From NCBI RefSeq assembly GCF_031181385.1, contig NZ_JAPSKV010000002.1:248001-312000 (forward strand): a stretch of 64,000 nucleotides of DNA, read 5' to 3'. Made by a program: the position numbers and the translations under genes. Source of the stretch: Fredinandcohnia onubensis (GTDB lineage Bacteria > Bacillota > Bacilli > Bacillales > Bacillaceae_L). Shown in pieces: positions 46,382 to 55,502 of the stretch (position 1 is its first letter; each line of letters opens with the position of its first letter). A model generated the notes under the pieces. It was not told the DNA's origin. It saw only the letters and a program-made list of their open reading frames with translations, and did not search any database.

Positions 46382-49300
46382 TTAATACTTATATTGTTCG
46401 GGAATAAGTTTTAGTTTTGCATTAAAACTAGCACCTTTTGCATCTTGAACATTGACCTTTAATTTAATAGAAGGTTTTGTATTCACTACTTCAACGTTCT
46501 CATCTGCTTCTATTACAGAAAAGGCTTTACCATCAATATCAATTTCGATATAACCATCGTTTTCCATAGTTGGATCAGAGACTGCAATTTCGAGAATCCC
46601 GTCTTTTGCCTGCATTGTGATGGATGCTTGTTGATAAACAGTTAAAGGTCCAACTGTCTGCTTTTCATTAACCCAAAAATTCGCCCCAATGATATGTTGT
46701 TTTTCTTCATAAACCCCCTGAACGGAATCATCATTTCTTAAGACTCTAATATCTGGGTTAGTAGCATATTGTTTTACTTGTTCTTGAGTCTTATTTGGAA
46801 GAAGGACATAAGAATACATATCTTGCTTTGGCGCTAAACCATGTTCAATCCACATGGTTGCATACGACCTGCTAACCGAATCTGTTGGTTCTGTATAATT
46901 AATGTCATACCATGATCCAGTTCTTTCTTCCTTTTTCACGATAATTTGTTCTTTGTTAGGGAAGTAATAACCGATATCGGCACCTTTAACATTTCCTTCA
47001 AGAAATGCCCAATCTGCAATAACCGAATTTTCTGCCCCATCCTGGATTTCCCCGTTAATAATCAACTGGTTTGAACCGTCATCTCTAATTTTTCGATTCT
47101 CAACAATTGTTTCAATGTTTCTCGTTTCATCACTTGATATTCCAGTTCCTAGTGCAACAATTTCATCATCAAACATAAACCATGATTTTTTCGCAACCAA
47201 TGTACTATTCCATGCATCATAAGACATACCAGCGCTACCATACGTGTTTAATGTAGAACCTCCCACCCATGATTGTGTGGAATTATGTTCACCGCTGCCG
47301 TCAGCTCTTTGCATGGTGTCTATAGTTGTTCCAGGCATGCGATACGGATCAACTGTTGGCCAATAATCTTCACTGTATTGGGCTAAGTCGCCATTATACA
47401 AATAGGTCATTCCTTCTCCTGTATACCAACCTTTTCTATTTTCGTTATTCATATCTTCATAGTTTTGTACGCGACTTGAGTACATGCTTATTCCAAATGC
47501 ATAACCTGGTTTTCTATGAATGACCCGATCCATATTTGCATAGGTTACATGAAGATCAAGTTCTCCTCTTGATATGACAGATGGATCATCCATTAATTCT
47601 TTTGCAAGTTTATAATCCTTGAAGTTACTAGTGTTTTTAAAGTAATCAAAGTACTTATTCTCTTCAATCCAGAACTTTGCCATTGCTTTATATTGTGTCG
47701 CATATGGTTCCGGAGCAAATTCTGCCATCCGTATAACAGTCTTAATGATCGTTTGTCCTGCTTGATGGTCTTGTAAGAAGGATCTGGAAATTGCTCTTCC
47801 TCTTACCATATCCATTAAGGCACCTTTGTACATAAGGGGTTCATAGGATTTACCCACCCATTCGTACACATTCTCTACATTAGAGTCAGTGACTTTCCAT
47901 GTGGAATCACTTAATAGCTCTAACATATCAGTTAGCCCTTCTAAGAGGACATTACCGTAAGAGCCTGTATATGCAACATCCTCGTGCTGAATAAATGATC
48001 CATCCTCATAAAAACCATCTCCGTGAGTAACGTTTAGGAAAGTCTGACTTAATGCATCCCGTGCAGCAGCAATTCTCTGACTATCCTTTACTATAACGCC
48101 ACGTACAGCAACGACTTTACTTACATCAATACGGTTTGCACCAACCGCTTCCCTGTAATTATTAGGTGTTGTAGCTCCAGATTTGGTCGGATCAGGCTGA
48201 AAATGATCTACTACAGCTAAGTAACGATGAACCGTTTCCAAATCTAAAGAATCGTATAGTAGTACCATCAAATCATTTAATTCCTTTGGAACTCCAATTT
48301 CCCAATGCCACCAATTACTCCATTGACTAATATTTTCGTTATAATGATTTTCATAGAGCCATTCTAATCCGGAAGCTATATCCTTAAACAATGCTGGATT
48401 TTGATATAATGTCGAATGTTCATTTGCATATGCTTTCGCCATTGTTGTTAAATTACGATAACTATCTCGAATATGAGAGGAATTATCAAAAGCAGAATAC
48501 TCAATCCATAAAAAGGATCTTTCCTCATTTTTGTTCATTTTTTTCCATAATTGTTCCGCTCTTTTGGTTTGATTTTGAATAACTTCTTTCATACGTTCAT
48601 TGGCTGGATCATAATATTCTAGTGCAGTTAGGGAACTTTCCCACCTTTTCCTGAGCTCGTCATATTCATCCATTACTGCCTCGGTAACTGTAATGGTCGT
48701 TTCACTTTCTAAAGCACGATCATCAGTCTTCACCTTAACAATAGCTGTACCGGCACCGATAGCTTCCACTACTCCATCTTTAACTTTTACGACATCTTGA
48801 TTGGAGGATGACCAAATGAGAGTGTCGGTAACCGCATCTTGTGGCTCATGAGCTACTTCCAATACTCTAACTTGCCCAGTTGTTAATGATAGTTCAGTAG
48901 ATTCTAAACCTATTTCTTCTAATGCTGGCCTTGTTATTTCCTCATTACGGCTTACTTTCACCGTAGCAGTATCGTATAAACCATTATCTGCATAAGCGAT
49001 AATCGTAGTTTCCCCTACGCCAACCGCTTGCACTTTCCCATTTTCTACAGTTACAACCTCTTCATCCATAGACATCCAAGAAATTGTCGAGCTGGTATTA
49101 GAAGGCTTGACCGTTAAATTTAGTTCCATACTTTCCTGTTCTACTAATGCGATTTCTTCTTCCTCTATAGAAATCTCTTGTGCAGGGCTAATATGCTCTA
49201 CCGCTACATTGTCAAACATCGCAGTTCCTGTTCCTGTTTCAAAGAAAAGCTGTACTCGAATACTATCGACGTTCTCAACCAGATGTATATCCTTTTCGAT

Positions 49301-49759
49301 TTTTGTCCAGTCATGGGTTCCTGTGAATCGTTCCGAATAAATTAACTCCAATTGTTGACTCCCTTGATAGGTGGTTATTCGCATCCTAGCACCCTGACCA
49401 CTAACGATGTTATCGGTCTTCACCCAACTGCTTACTCGGTAGTGGTCCCCTCCTGTAACAGGAATATCCTGATTAACAGAAGTTCGTGCAGTTTCTTCAG
49501 CTTTAATCAGTAGTCCATAGTTGCCTTCCATGCTCGCTTCTTCTGAGATTGAAACAATAGGATTCCCAGTAGGTACCCATACATTCCAGTTGGCTGCTCC
49601 TAAGTCATCCCAAGCCCCGCTAGCTTCTACAGTGTCTTCAAACCCAGGGTTTAATAAATTAGCATTATTGGCATTCGCAAAAAAATGATTTACTGTAAGA
49701 CTAGTTAATACTAAGAGGCAAATAATAGTTAGTATTCCTATTCTTCTCATAAAATTCAC
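46382..49759 (-). CDS. Secreted PL8 family polysaccharide lyase with CBM and Big_2 domains
   Basis: The 1125-residue product has a signal peptide (about 1-30), a carbohydrate-binding beta-sandwich (about 35-195), two bacterial Ig-like Big_2 domains (about 200-275 and 285-365), and a PL8 catalytic alpha-domain and beta-domain (about 370-1115). Active-site motifs include NWWHWEIGVPKELND (Asn near 485) and FIQHEDVAYTGSYG (His and Tyr near 590-600). PL8 enzymes cleave hyaluronan, chondroitin or xanthan by beta-elimination. Context favours chondroitin or dermatan sulfate. There is no LPXTG anchor at the C-terminus, so it is released or held only by its CBM. It is the only exported enzyme of the island. 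Confidence 0.92.
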   Translation of the reverse strand: MNFMRRIGILTIICLLVLTSLTVNHFFANANNANLLNPGFEDTVEASGAWDDLGAANWNVWVPTGNPIVSISEEASMEGNYGLLIKAEETARTSVNQDIPVTGGDHYRVSSWVKTDNIVSGQGARMRITTYQGSQQLELIYSERFTGTHDWTKIEKDIHLVENVDSIRVQLFFETGTGTAMFDNVAVEHISPAQEISIEEEEIALVEQESMELNLTVKPSNTSSTISWMSMDEEVVTVENGKVQAVGVGETTIIAYADNGLYDTATVKVSRNEEITRPALEEIGLESTELSLTTGQVRVLEVAHEPQDAVTDTLIWSSSNQDVVKVKDGVVEAIGAGTAIVKVKTDDRALESETTITVTEAVMDEYDELRKRWESSLTALEYYDPANERMKEVIQNQTKRAEQLWKKMNKNEERSFLWIEYSAFDNSSHIRDSYRNLTTMAKAYANEHSTLYQNPALFKDIASGLEWLYENHYNENISQWSNWWHWEIGVPKELNDLMVLLYDSLDLETVHRYLAVVDHFQPDPTKSGATTPNNYREAVGANRIDVSKVVAVRGVIVKDSQRIAAARDALSQTFLNVTHGDGFYEDGSFIQHEDVAYTGSYGNVLLEGLTDMLELLSDSTWKVTDSNVENVYEWVGKSYEPLMYKGALMDMVRGRAISRSFLQDHQAGQTIIKTVIRMAEFAPEPYATQYKAMAKFWIEENKYFDYFKNTSNFKDYKLAKELMDDPSVISRGELDLHVTYANMDRVIHRKPGYAFGISMYSSRVQNYEDMNNENRKGWYTGEGMTYLYNGDLAQYSEDYWPTVDPYRMPGTTIDTMQRADGSGEHNSTQSWVGGSTLNTYGSAGMSYDAWNSTLVAKKSWFMFDDEIVALGTGISSDETRNIETIVENRKIRDDGSNQLIINGEIQDGAENSVIADWAFLEGNVKGADIGYYFPNKEQIIVKKEERTGSWYDINYTEPTDSVSRSYATMWIEHGLAPKQDMYSYVLLPNKTQEQVKQYATNPDIRVLRNDDSVQGVYEEKQHIIGANFWVNEKQTVGPLTVYQQASITMQAKDGILEIAVSDPTMENDGYIEIDIDGKAFSVIEADENVEVVNTKPSIKLKVNVQDAKGASFNAKLKLIPEQYKY

Positions 49760-49821
49760 TTATTCTCTCCACTCCTACTACTGTTTTTTTACTACCACTC
49801 CTGTCATTTCTTTGGTGAATA

Positions 49822-49855
49822 GAAAACAGTGGGGACTCGACTCTATCCGCCACTG
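49822..49855 (-). terminator. Terminator-like hairpin before the lyase gene
   Basis: On the minus strand CAGTGG pairs with CCACTG, with GGA/TCC pairing inside, followed by UUUUCU. It lies 11 bases after the permease stop and about 60 before the lyase start; partial attenuation is likely. Confidence 0.6.
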
Positions 49856-49865
49856 ATTCATTTTT

Positions 49866-50747
49866 TTAACCTTTAATCCCTGATGATGCGATTCCTTTAA
49901 CGAAATGGTCTTGTGCTAAGAAAAAGACAATAATTGTAGGGATTATTGCAGATACTGCAGCTCCCATTAACAAGGCATATTCAGTGTTATATTCAGTAAT
50001 AAAATGCTGGATCCCTAATTGGATTGTATATAGATGATCCGATGTTAGATAAATCAAAGGTCCAAGGAAGTCATTCCATGTATGCATAAAAGAAAAGATA
50101 ACCAGTGATGCAATTGCTGGTTTTGAAAGTGGCAGAATGATCTTCAAGTAAATTCCAAATTCATTTAATCCGTCAATTCTTGCGGCCTCTAGTAATTCAT
50201 CTGGGACTGATAAGAAAAATTGACGGAATAAGAATACTCCAAACGGATTAAAAGCTCCTAGTAAGATAAGTGATAAATGGTTATTAACAAGTCCTAGTTC
50301 ACTCATCAACATAAATTGCGGAATCATCATTACTTGATAAGGGATCATCATGGTCGCAATATAAAGGAAAAATAATTTATCTCGTTCTGGGAATTTCACT
50401 TTGGCAAATGCATATCCTGCCATCGAACTTGTTATCACGTTGAGAATGACAGTGATAACTGTTATTTTCAATGTATTCAAATAGTAAATATGAAATGGAA
50501 CCCTGGTCCACACTTCTACATAATTACTCCAGTAAAACGTTTCTGGTATCCACTGAATTGGGATTCCAAATATTTCAGATTCTGCTTTAAATGATGAAGA
50601 AAGCATCCAAATAAAAGGAATGACCATTAATAGTGACAAGCCAATAACAAATAAATATTTTACGAATGTACTAAATTTAATCTTCTGTATTGGTTTTCTT
50701 TGATTTCTCTTCGATTCTACCTTTTTTGAATTCGTCACTAATTCCAC
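49866..50747 (-). CDS. CUT1 ABC permease, MalG type (system 2)
   Basis: The 293-residue product has six membrane segments and the EAA loop EAARIDGLNEFGIYLKIILP. The start is GTG with GGGGAG about 9 bases upstream. It is preceded by its MalF-type partner and followed by the lyase gene. The N-terminal 25 residues are strongly basic and cytoplasmic. Confidence 0.92.
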   Translation of the reverse strand: MELVTNSKKVESKRNQRKPIQKIKFSTFVKYLFVIGLSLLMVIPFIWMLSSSFKAESEIFGIPIQWIPETFYWSNYVEVWTRVPFHIYYLNTLKITVITVILNVITSSMAGYAFAKVKFPERDKLFFLYIATMMIPYQVMMIPQFMLMSELGLVNNHLSLILLGAFNPFGVFLFRQFFLSVPDELLEAARIDGLNEFGIYLKIILPLSKPAIASLVIFSFMHTWNDFLGPLIYLTSDHLYTIQLGIQHFITEYNTEYALLMGAAVSAIIPTIIVFFLAQDHFVKGIASSGIKG

Positions 50748-50796
50748 GAATCGATTCTCCCCTCTTTGTCTAATATATGGTACGGATTCATCTCTC

Positions 50797-51696
50797 TTAT
50801 GAGTTGAGGGACCTTCTTTGACCTAAATAATTTAAAGTTGTAAAAATAAGGATTAGTAAAAATAGGATATAGGCCATAGCCGAAGCATATCCATATTCAT
50901 ACTCCTTAAATGCTGTGGTATATATATCGTACACAAGCACCTGAGTAGAACGACCCGGTCCTCCACCTGTTAACGCGTATACAAAGTCAAAGACTTTGAA
51001 GGAATTGATAATCGCGATAATAGAAGTAAAGAACATAATAGGTGATAGCATCGGCATTGTAATTTTAAAGAATTTTGAAATGGAGCTCGCACCATCAATA
51101 TCTGCAGCTTCATATACATCTTCTGGAATACCTTGTAAGCCTGCTAAAAATATGATCATGTAGTATCCAACAGAATGCCATATGTACACAATGGATACGG
51201 ATACTAGAGCCCAGTCTGGAGAAGAAAACCATCCTGGTAGATTATCAAACCCAAGGTTTGATAAGAACCCATTAACAGGTCCAGCGGTGGGATTGAATAT
51301 TAATTGCCAAACAGCAGCAACAGCTATGGTTGAAGTTACATACGGTAAAAATACTGCTGTACGGAATACTTTAACTAGTCGCATTCCTTTATTTAGTGCT
51401 ACTGCAATTAAAAGTGATAAGAATAACGTTACTGGTACTGAAATGAGAGTAAACAAGATAGTATTTACCAATGAAATCTTAAAATCCGCATCCTCAAACA
51501 ACCTTAAGTAATTTTCTAACCCTATAAATTCAATTTTTCCAAACCCATTCCACGAAGTAAAACTCATAAAGAAAGACGCGATGACAGGCAGGAAAATAAA
51601 TGCTAGAAAACCTAGAATGTTTGGCAGAAGAAACGAATAACCAATGAGGCGATTTCTCTTCTTTAATGACGTTTGATATTTGCTTTTTTTACTCAT
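50797..51696 (-). CDS. CUT1 ABC permease, MalF type (system 2)
   Basis: The 299-residue product has six membrane segments and the EAA loop EAADIDGASSISKFFKITMP. The ATG has GAAGGGAAG upstream. As in system 1, no ATPase gene accompanies the permeases. It is separated by a hairpin from the binding-protein gene. Confidence 0.92.
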   Translation of the reverse strand: MSKKSKYQTSLKKRNRLIGYSFLLPNILGFLAFIFLPVIASFFMSFTSWNGFGKIEFIGLENYLRLFEDADFKISLVNTILFTLISVPVTLFLSLLIAVALNKGMRLVKVFRTAVFLPYVTSTIAVAAVWQLIFNPTAGPVNGFLSNLGFDNLPGWFSSPDWALVSVSIVYIWHSVGYYMIIFLAGLQGIPEDVYEAADIDGASSISKFFKITMPMLSPIMFFTSIIAIINSFKVFDFVYALTGGGPGRSTQVLVYDIYTTAFKEYEYGYASAMAYILFLLILIFTTLNYLGQRRSLNS

Positions 51697-51722
51697 TGTT
51701 TTTCTTCCCTTCTATGATATGA

Positions 51723-51757
51723 ATGAGCACCGTATTGTAGCTCAATACAGTGCTCAT
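51723..51757 (-). terminator. Intercistronic hairpin after binding-protein gene (system 2)
   Basis: ATGAGCAC then GTATTG pair with CAATAC then GTGCTCAT around a 5-base loop, a near-perfect long stem without U-tract. It is placed exactly as the hairpin in system 1 and should favour binding-protein mRNA. Confidence 0.65.
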
Positions 51758-51789
51758 CTTTACCATGGTTTGATGTCAACAAATATTAC

Positions 51790-53091
51790 CTATTCTGCAT
51801 ACTTACTTGCCCATTCATCTTGAACACGTTTAGCGATATTATTGATAGATTCCTCAACGGTTTGTTCTCCAATTAGCGCAAGTTCGCCTTCTTGTTTAAA
51901 TATTTGTTGTACGACAATGTTTTTCACACCAGGTAACATTGGATACTCTGGATATTCAACTGTTTCTAGGAAAAAGTGTCCATTTTTTGGCTTTAATTCT
52001 CCATCTCCTAGATAGATAGATTTAATATTCTCATCTACATAACCAGTAAGGTATCCATCACCAGCAAATATTTCAGCACCTTGTTTTCCAGTCATATAAC
52101 TTAGGAATTTGAAGGCAGCATCTTTATTTTCAGACTTTGAATTCAGCATTAAGGAAACCGGTAATGCAAGTGTTGTATTTGCTTCTACACCTTCAGGATG
52201 TGGCACAGGAACAACGTCCCAGTCGAAGGTGATTTTTCCTTCTTCTTCAGCTTGTCGAAGCTGAGCAACATGCCAGTCACCAATAATGTTCATTGCTACA
52301 TTTCCTTTTTGGAACGCCGCATTGTAATGAGCTCCAGTAGAAACTTGTTCAGACCAACTCATAATTGAACCGTCTTTTTCCAAATCTATGCGATATTGAA
52401 GAGCATCTGCAAATACACTTAGATCTTTATCAATGATAGACGCTCCAGTTTGTACCCCTTGCATATACCATAGTTGCGGCCAAGGTTGAATAAATGCCCC
52501 ATACGTTTTGTCCGCGCCGTTTCCGCTTGTCATTTTTTTTGCAACCTCACGGAATTCTTCCCACGTCATATCCTCACTTGGGTATTCAACTCCTGCTTGA
52601 TCAAATAAATCTTTGTTGTAAAACATCATATTATTTGATTTACGATAAGGAAGACCTAAAACTCCCTCTTCATACTTCATCGCATCATACATAGAAGCAA
52701 AACCTGCAACATCTAAATCACTTTCTTCAATATAAGAATCAAGTGGTTCTATTATCCCAGTATCCATCATTGTATCGATTTGACCTGCAAATACGTCATA
52801 ACCTATACCACTAGAAAGTTGCATTCTAATTTTTTCGTAGTATTGCTCTTGTGGGAACGTTTCAAACTCTACTTTGATATCTGGATTTTCTTCTTTAAAC
52901 TTTTCGTATGCGCTTTCAAATGTTGGTAAATCAGCTGGAAATACAGCTACTTTTAATGTACTTTCACTTGAATCTTTTTTACTAGAGGAATCACTAGCAG
53001 TATCCCCATCACCAGAGGTTGAATTTCCACCACATGCTGCTAAAACTAAGACAAGAGATAAGAAGATTAGAAAACTATAAACCTTTTTCAA
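51790..53091 (-). CDS. CUT1 sugar-binding lipoprotein (system 2)
   Basis: The 433-residue product has a lipoprotein signal (LVLAACGG, Cys at 20), an acidic Ser/Asp linker and a family 1 binding domain (FETFPQEQYYEKIRMQLSSG, NIIGDWHV). The start is TTG with GGGGG 7 bases upstream. It is first in the unit binding protein-permease-permease-lyase-sulfatase-GH88-YesL and is divergent from kinase copy 2, so it is a likely target of that two-component system. Confidence 0.9.
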   Translation of the reverse strand: MKKVYSFLIFLSLVLVLAACGGNSTSGDGDTASDSSSKKDSSESTLKVAVFPADLPTFESAYEKFKEENPDIKVEFETFPQEQYYEKIRMQLSSGIGYDVFAGQIDTMMDTGIIEPLDSYIEESDLDVAGFASMYDAMKYEEGVLGLPYRKSNNMMFYNKDLFDQAGVEYPSEDMTWEEFREVAKKMTSGNGADKTYGAFIQPWPQLWYMQGVQTGASIIDKDLSVFADALQYRIDLEKDGSIMSWSEQVSTGAHYNAAFQKGNVAMNIIGDWHVAQLRQAEEEGKITFDWDVVPVPHPEGVEANTTLALPVSLMLNSKSENKDAAFKFLSYMTGKQGAEIFAGDGYLTGYVDENIKSIYLGDGELKPKNGHFFLETVEYPEYPMLPGVKNIVVQQIFKQEGELALIGEQTVEESINNIAKRVQDEWASKYAE

Positions 53092-53246
53092 AATATTTCC
53101 CCCTTTTTTTACTTAGATTTTTTTGTATAATTACCTTGTAAAGGCTTACTTTATTGTAACTTTTCAAACTTTTTTGTAAAAGGTGAAAGTTTCATTCCCC
53201 TTCTGCAATACTTTTAAGTAAAATAGTAACTATAGGAGGGTTGGAA

Positions 53247-54746
53247 TTGTTCTTTATTGCAATTTTGTTATTATCCATTTCAATTATGTTAATCTATCGA
53301 AATATTAAAAGTTACTCTACAATATTTCTTTTTGGTTTAACAGTTGGCTATACCCTTTCATTTATTGGATTAGTGCTTTATCTAAGTAAGTTCAATATTT
53401 CCTATGAATTTGTTAATAAATTTTTTAACTTTACACCAGGCTCTTGGAACTCTCTTGTATTGCATAATTTTAATCCTGATTTTCTTCTGCGTATTTTGAA
53501 TTTCGGAACGATTCTTTTCTATTTTTGCTTTCTATTTTTTGCTATTTCCTACACAACCAGTAGAAAAGGCTATCGCAAAATAATACCAATCTATGTCTTG
53601 TTAACTATGATTGCAGTGGTGCAATATTTCTTTTATGACCCAAAGATAAATCTAACTTTACAAGACACTGCAATTAATTATAACTTACAGGGACTATACA
53701 AAGCGTACATACATTATGGTGACCGTATTTTTCTCTATTCGAACATCGGTTATATTGTGATTGGCATCGCCCTATTTATAAGAAACTATTTCTTACATTC
53801 ACACGTTCGATTTATTAAAAGATATACATTATTCAATTTAATTAGTTTAATTCTACTAGCGAGTGTTTTCTTATCTATGTTTTCTTGGGCACCAGATATG
53901 TTGGTAAGAACGACATTTAGCACTCATTATCCTAATTATTTACATCCAGACATTCACAAATTTTTGTTAGAGTTACGGATTTTACCGTTAATTGCTGTTC
54001 TTACTCTAGTATTCATGGCCTATACAGTTTTTAAGTATAATTCAATCGAAAATTATTATAGAAATTTGATTCTTATAACTGATAGAAAAATTGATACCGC
54101 TTCCTTGGGTATACGTGCTTTTACTCATTCCATTAAAAATCATTTAGTTGCGATTCGCTCGGAAGCAGAGTTTTTGAGAGAGCGTGTAGGCGATGATGAT
54201 GAATCTCTGTATAGTTTAGACCTTATCTATGATTCTTGTCAGCAGGCATTTAATAGAGTGGAAGACGCCGGAAATAAACTTAACCAAATAACATTAAATT
54301 TCGAGCCAATTGATTTGCACGTTCCTGTAAAAACAGCTCTCAAAAGAGTTAATTTAAAAAATTCAAACATTTCTTTGAAATACCACGCTGTCAATGACTC
54401 AATTATTGTGCAAGGAGATCTGGAGCATTTACAGGAATCTATCTATAATATTATTAAAAACGCACTGGAGGTTGTTTCTTCAGAAACAGGCATTATTGAA
54501 GTTGAAGTTAAGGAAATTGGAGATTGGGGAGTGATTAAAATAAAAGACAATGGTACTGGTCTACAAACCGATGATTTTAATGAGATTTTCACTCCTTTTT
54601 ATTCAACAAAATCATCCTCAACAAATTGGGGAATCGGACTTTCTTATTGTCATAAAATTGTTACCGGTCATGAGGGTAAAATCGAAATCGATAGTACTCG
54701 AAATAAAGGCACCCAATTTAGTATCTATTTACCGCTTTTTCTTTAA
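53247..54746 (+). CDS. Membrane histidine kinase (copy 2)
   Basis: The product has about 499 residues, with an N-terminal region of about six to seven membrane helices (1-270), the H-box FTHSIKNHLVAI (His near 294), N-box NIIKNALEVV and G-boxes DNGTGL and NWGIGLSY. It shares the HSIKN box and layout with the kinase at 24724. I chose TTG at 53247 because GGAGGG lies 6 bases upstream; the TTG at 53241 is adjacent to it. It is divergent from the second sugar transporter. The signal is unknown. Confidence 0.9.
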   Translation: MFFIAILLLSISIMLIYRNIKSYSTIFLFGLTVGYTLSFIGLVLYLSKFNISYEFVNKFFNFTPGSWNSLVLHNFNPDFLLRILNFGTILFYFCFLFFAISYTTSRKGYRKIIPIYVLLTMIAVVQYFFYDPKINLTLQDTAINYNLQGLYKAYIHYGDRIFLYSNIGYIVIGIALFIRNYFLHSHVRFIKRYTLFNLISLILLASVFLSMFSWAPDMLVRTTFSTHYPNYLHPDIHKFLLELRILPLIAVLTLVFMAYTVFKYNSIENYYRNLILITDRKIDTASLGIRAFTHSIKNHLVAIRSEAEFLRERVGDDDESLYSLDLIYDSCQQAFNRVEDAGNKLNQITLNFEPIDLHVPVKTALKRVNLKNSNISLKYHAVNDSIIVQGDLEHLQESIYNIIKNALEVVSSETGIIEVEVKEIGDWGVIKIKDNGTGLQTDDFNEIFTPFYSTKSSSTNWGIGLSYCHKIVTGHEGKIEIDSTRNKGTQFSIYLPLFL

Positions 54747-54775
54747 CAAAACAACTTCACTCGAAGGAGGTAGCT

Positions 54776-55459
54776 ATGGAAAAAACGCATATTCTTATAG
54801 CAGATGATATTGAAGCCCACCGTAGACGTTTGGAGCGTATTATTTCTACTGAAAACAACTTTGAATTAATGGGTTCTGTTGGAAGTGGTCATGAAGCGGT
54901 CAGCATGTCTTTAGAAAAGAAACCTGATATCATTTTAATGGATATCGAAATGGAAGATTATATGGCAGGTATCAACGCTTCCTCAGAAATAAGTAGCAAA
55001 TTACCAAATACAAAAATTATTATTTTAACTGTACACCAGGATAATAATCTTGTGTTCGCTGCGTTTCAAACTGGAATAGTGGACTACGTTTTAAAGAATG
55101 CGGCGAAAGAGGAAATTATCGAAGCTATTAATTGTGCTATTACAAATACATCTCCAATAAGACCAGTAATTGCAAGCAAAATCCGTGAAGAATTTGCTAG
55201 AATTAAACAACTAGAAGCTAATTTTTCTTCTATCTTTAAAATTATCTCAAACCTTACTCCTTCAGAAATGATAGTCCTAAAATTACTTTGTAATAACTAT
55301 ACTCGGAAAGAGATTGCTAAAGTACGCTGTGTCGAAATAGATACGATCAAAAAACAAGTGAATAGTATATTAAGAAAGTTTGATAAGCGGAATACGAGAG
55401 AAGTTGTAAAATTATTGGTACAACACGAGGTTATAGATATTATCAATAACATGTCTTAA
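54776..55459 (+). CDS. Response regulator, NarL/LuxR type (copy 2)
   Basis: The 227-residue product has a receiver (ADD pair, Asp in IILMDIEMEDYMAGI, Lys in YVLKNAAKE) and a LuxR-type helix-turn-helix (LTPSEMIVLKLLCNN and IDTIKKQVNSILRKF). RBS GAAGGAGG is strong. Gene order kinase-regulator and motifs match copy 1 at 24035. A target in the divergent transporter-lyase operon is inferred. Confidence 0.9.
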   Translation: MEKTHILIADDIEAHRRRLERIISTENNFELMGSVGSGHEAVSMSLEKKPDIILMDIEMEDYMAGINASSEISSKLPNTKIIILTVHQDNNLVFAAFQTGIVDYVLKNAAKEEIIEAINCAITNTSPIRPVIASKIREEFARIKQLEANFSSIFKIISNLTPSEMIVLKLLCNNYTRKEIAKVRCVEIDTIKKQVNSILRKFDKRNTREVVKLLVQHEVIDIINNMS

Positions 55460-55470
55460 GAGAAATGATT

Positions 55471-55494
55471 GGGTGGCTTAGATAAAAGCCACCC
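55471..55494. terminator. Terminator after response regulator copy 2
   Basis: GGGTGGCTT pairs perfectly with AAGCCACCC around a 6-base loop. On the plus strand CTCTTCCCTTT follows. It also lies at the end of the broken gene on the other strand. Confidence 0.75.
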
Positions 55495-55502
55495 TCTTCC
55501 CT

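Noticed and set aside
51182-51511. Plus-strand open frame of 109 codons within the second transporter
   Set aside because: It is antisense to a clear MalF-type permease and shows no protein family features.
21483-55459. Island as a prophage or integrative element
   Set aside because: No integrase, recombinase, phage structural gene, transposase, tRNA or direct repeats at the edges could be seen.
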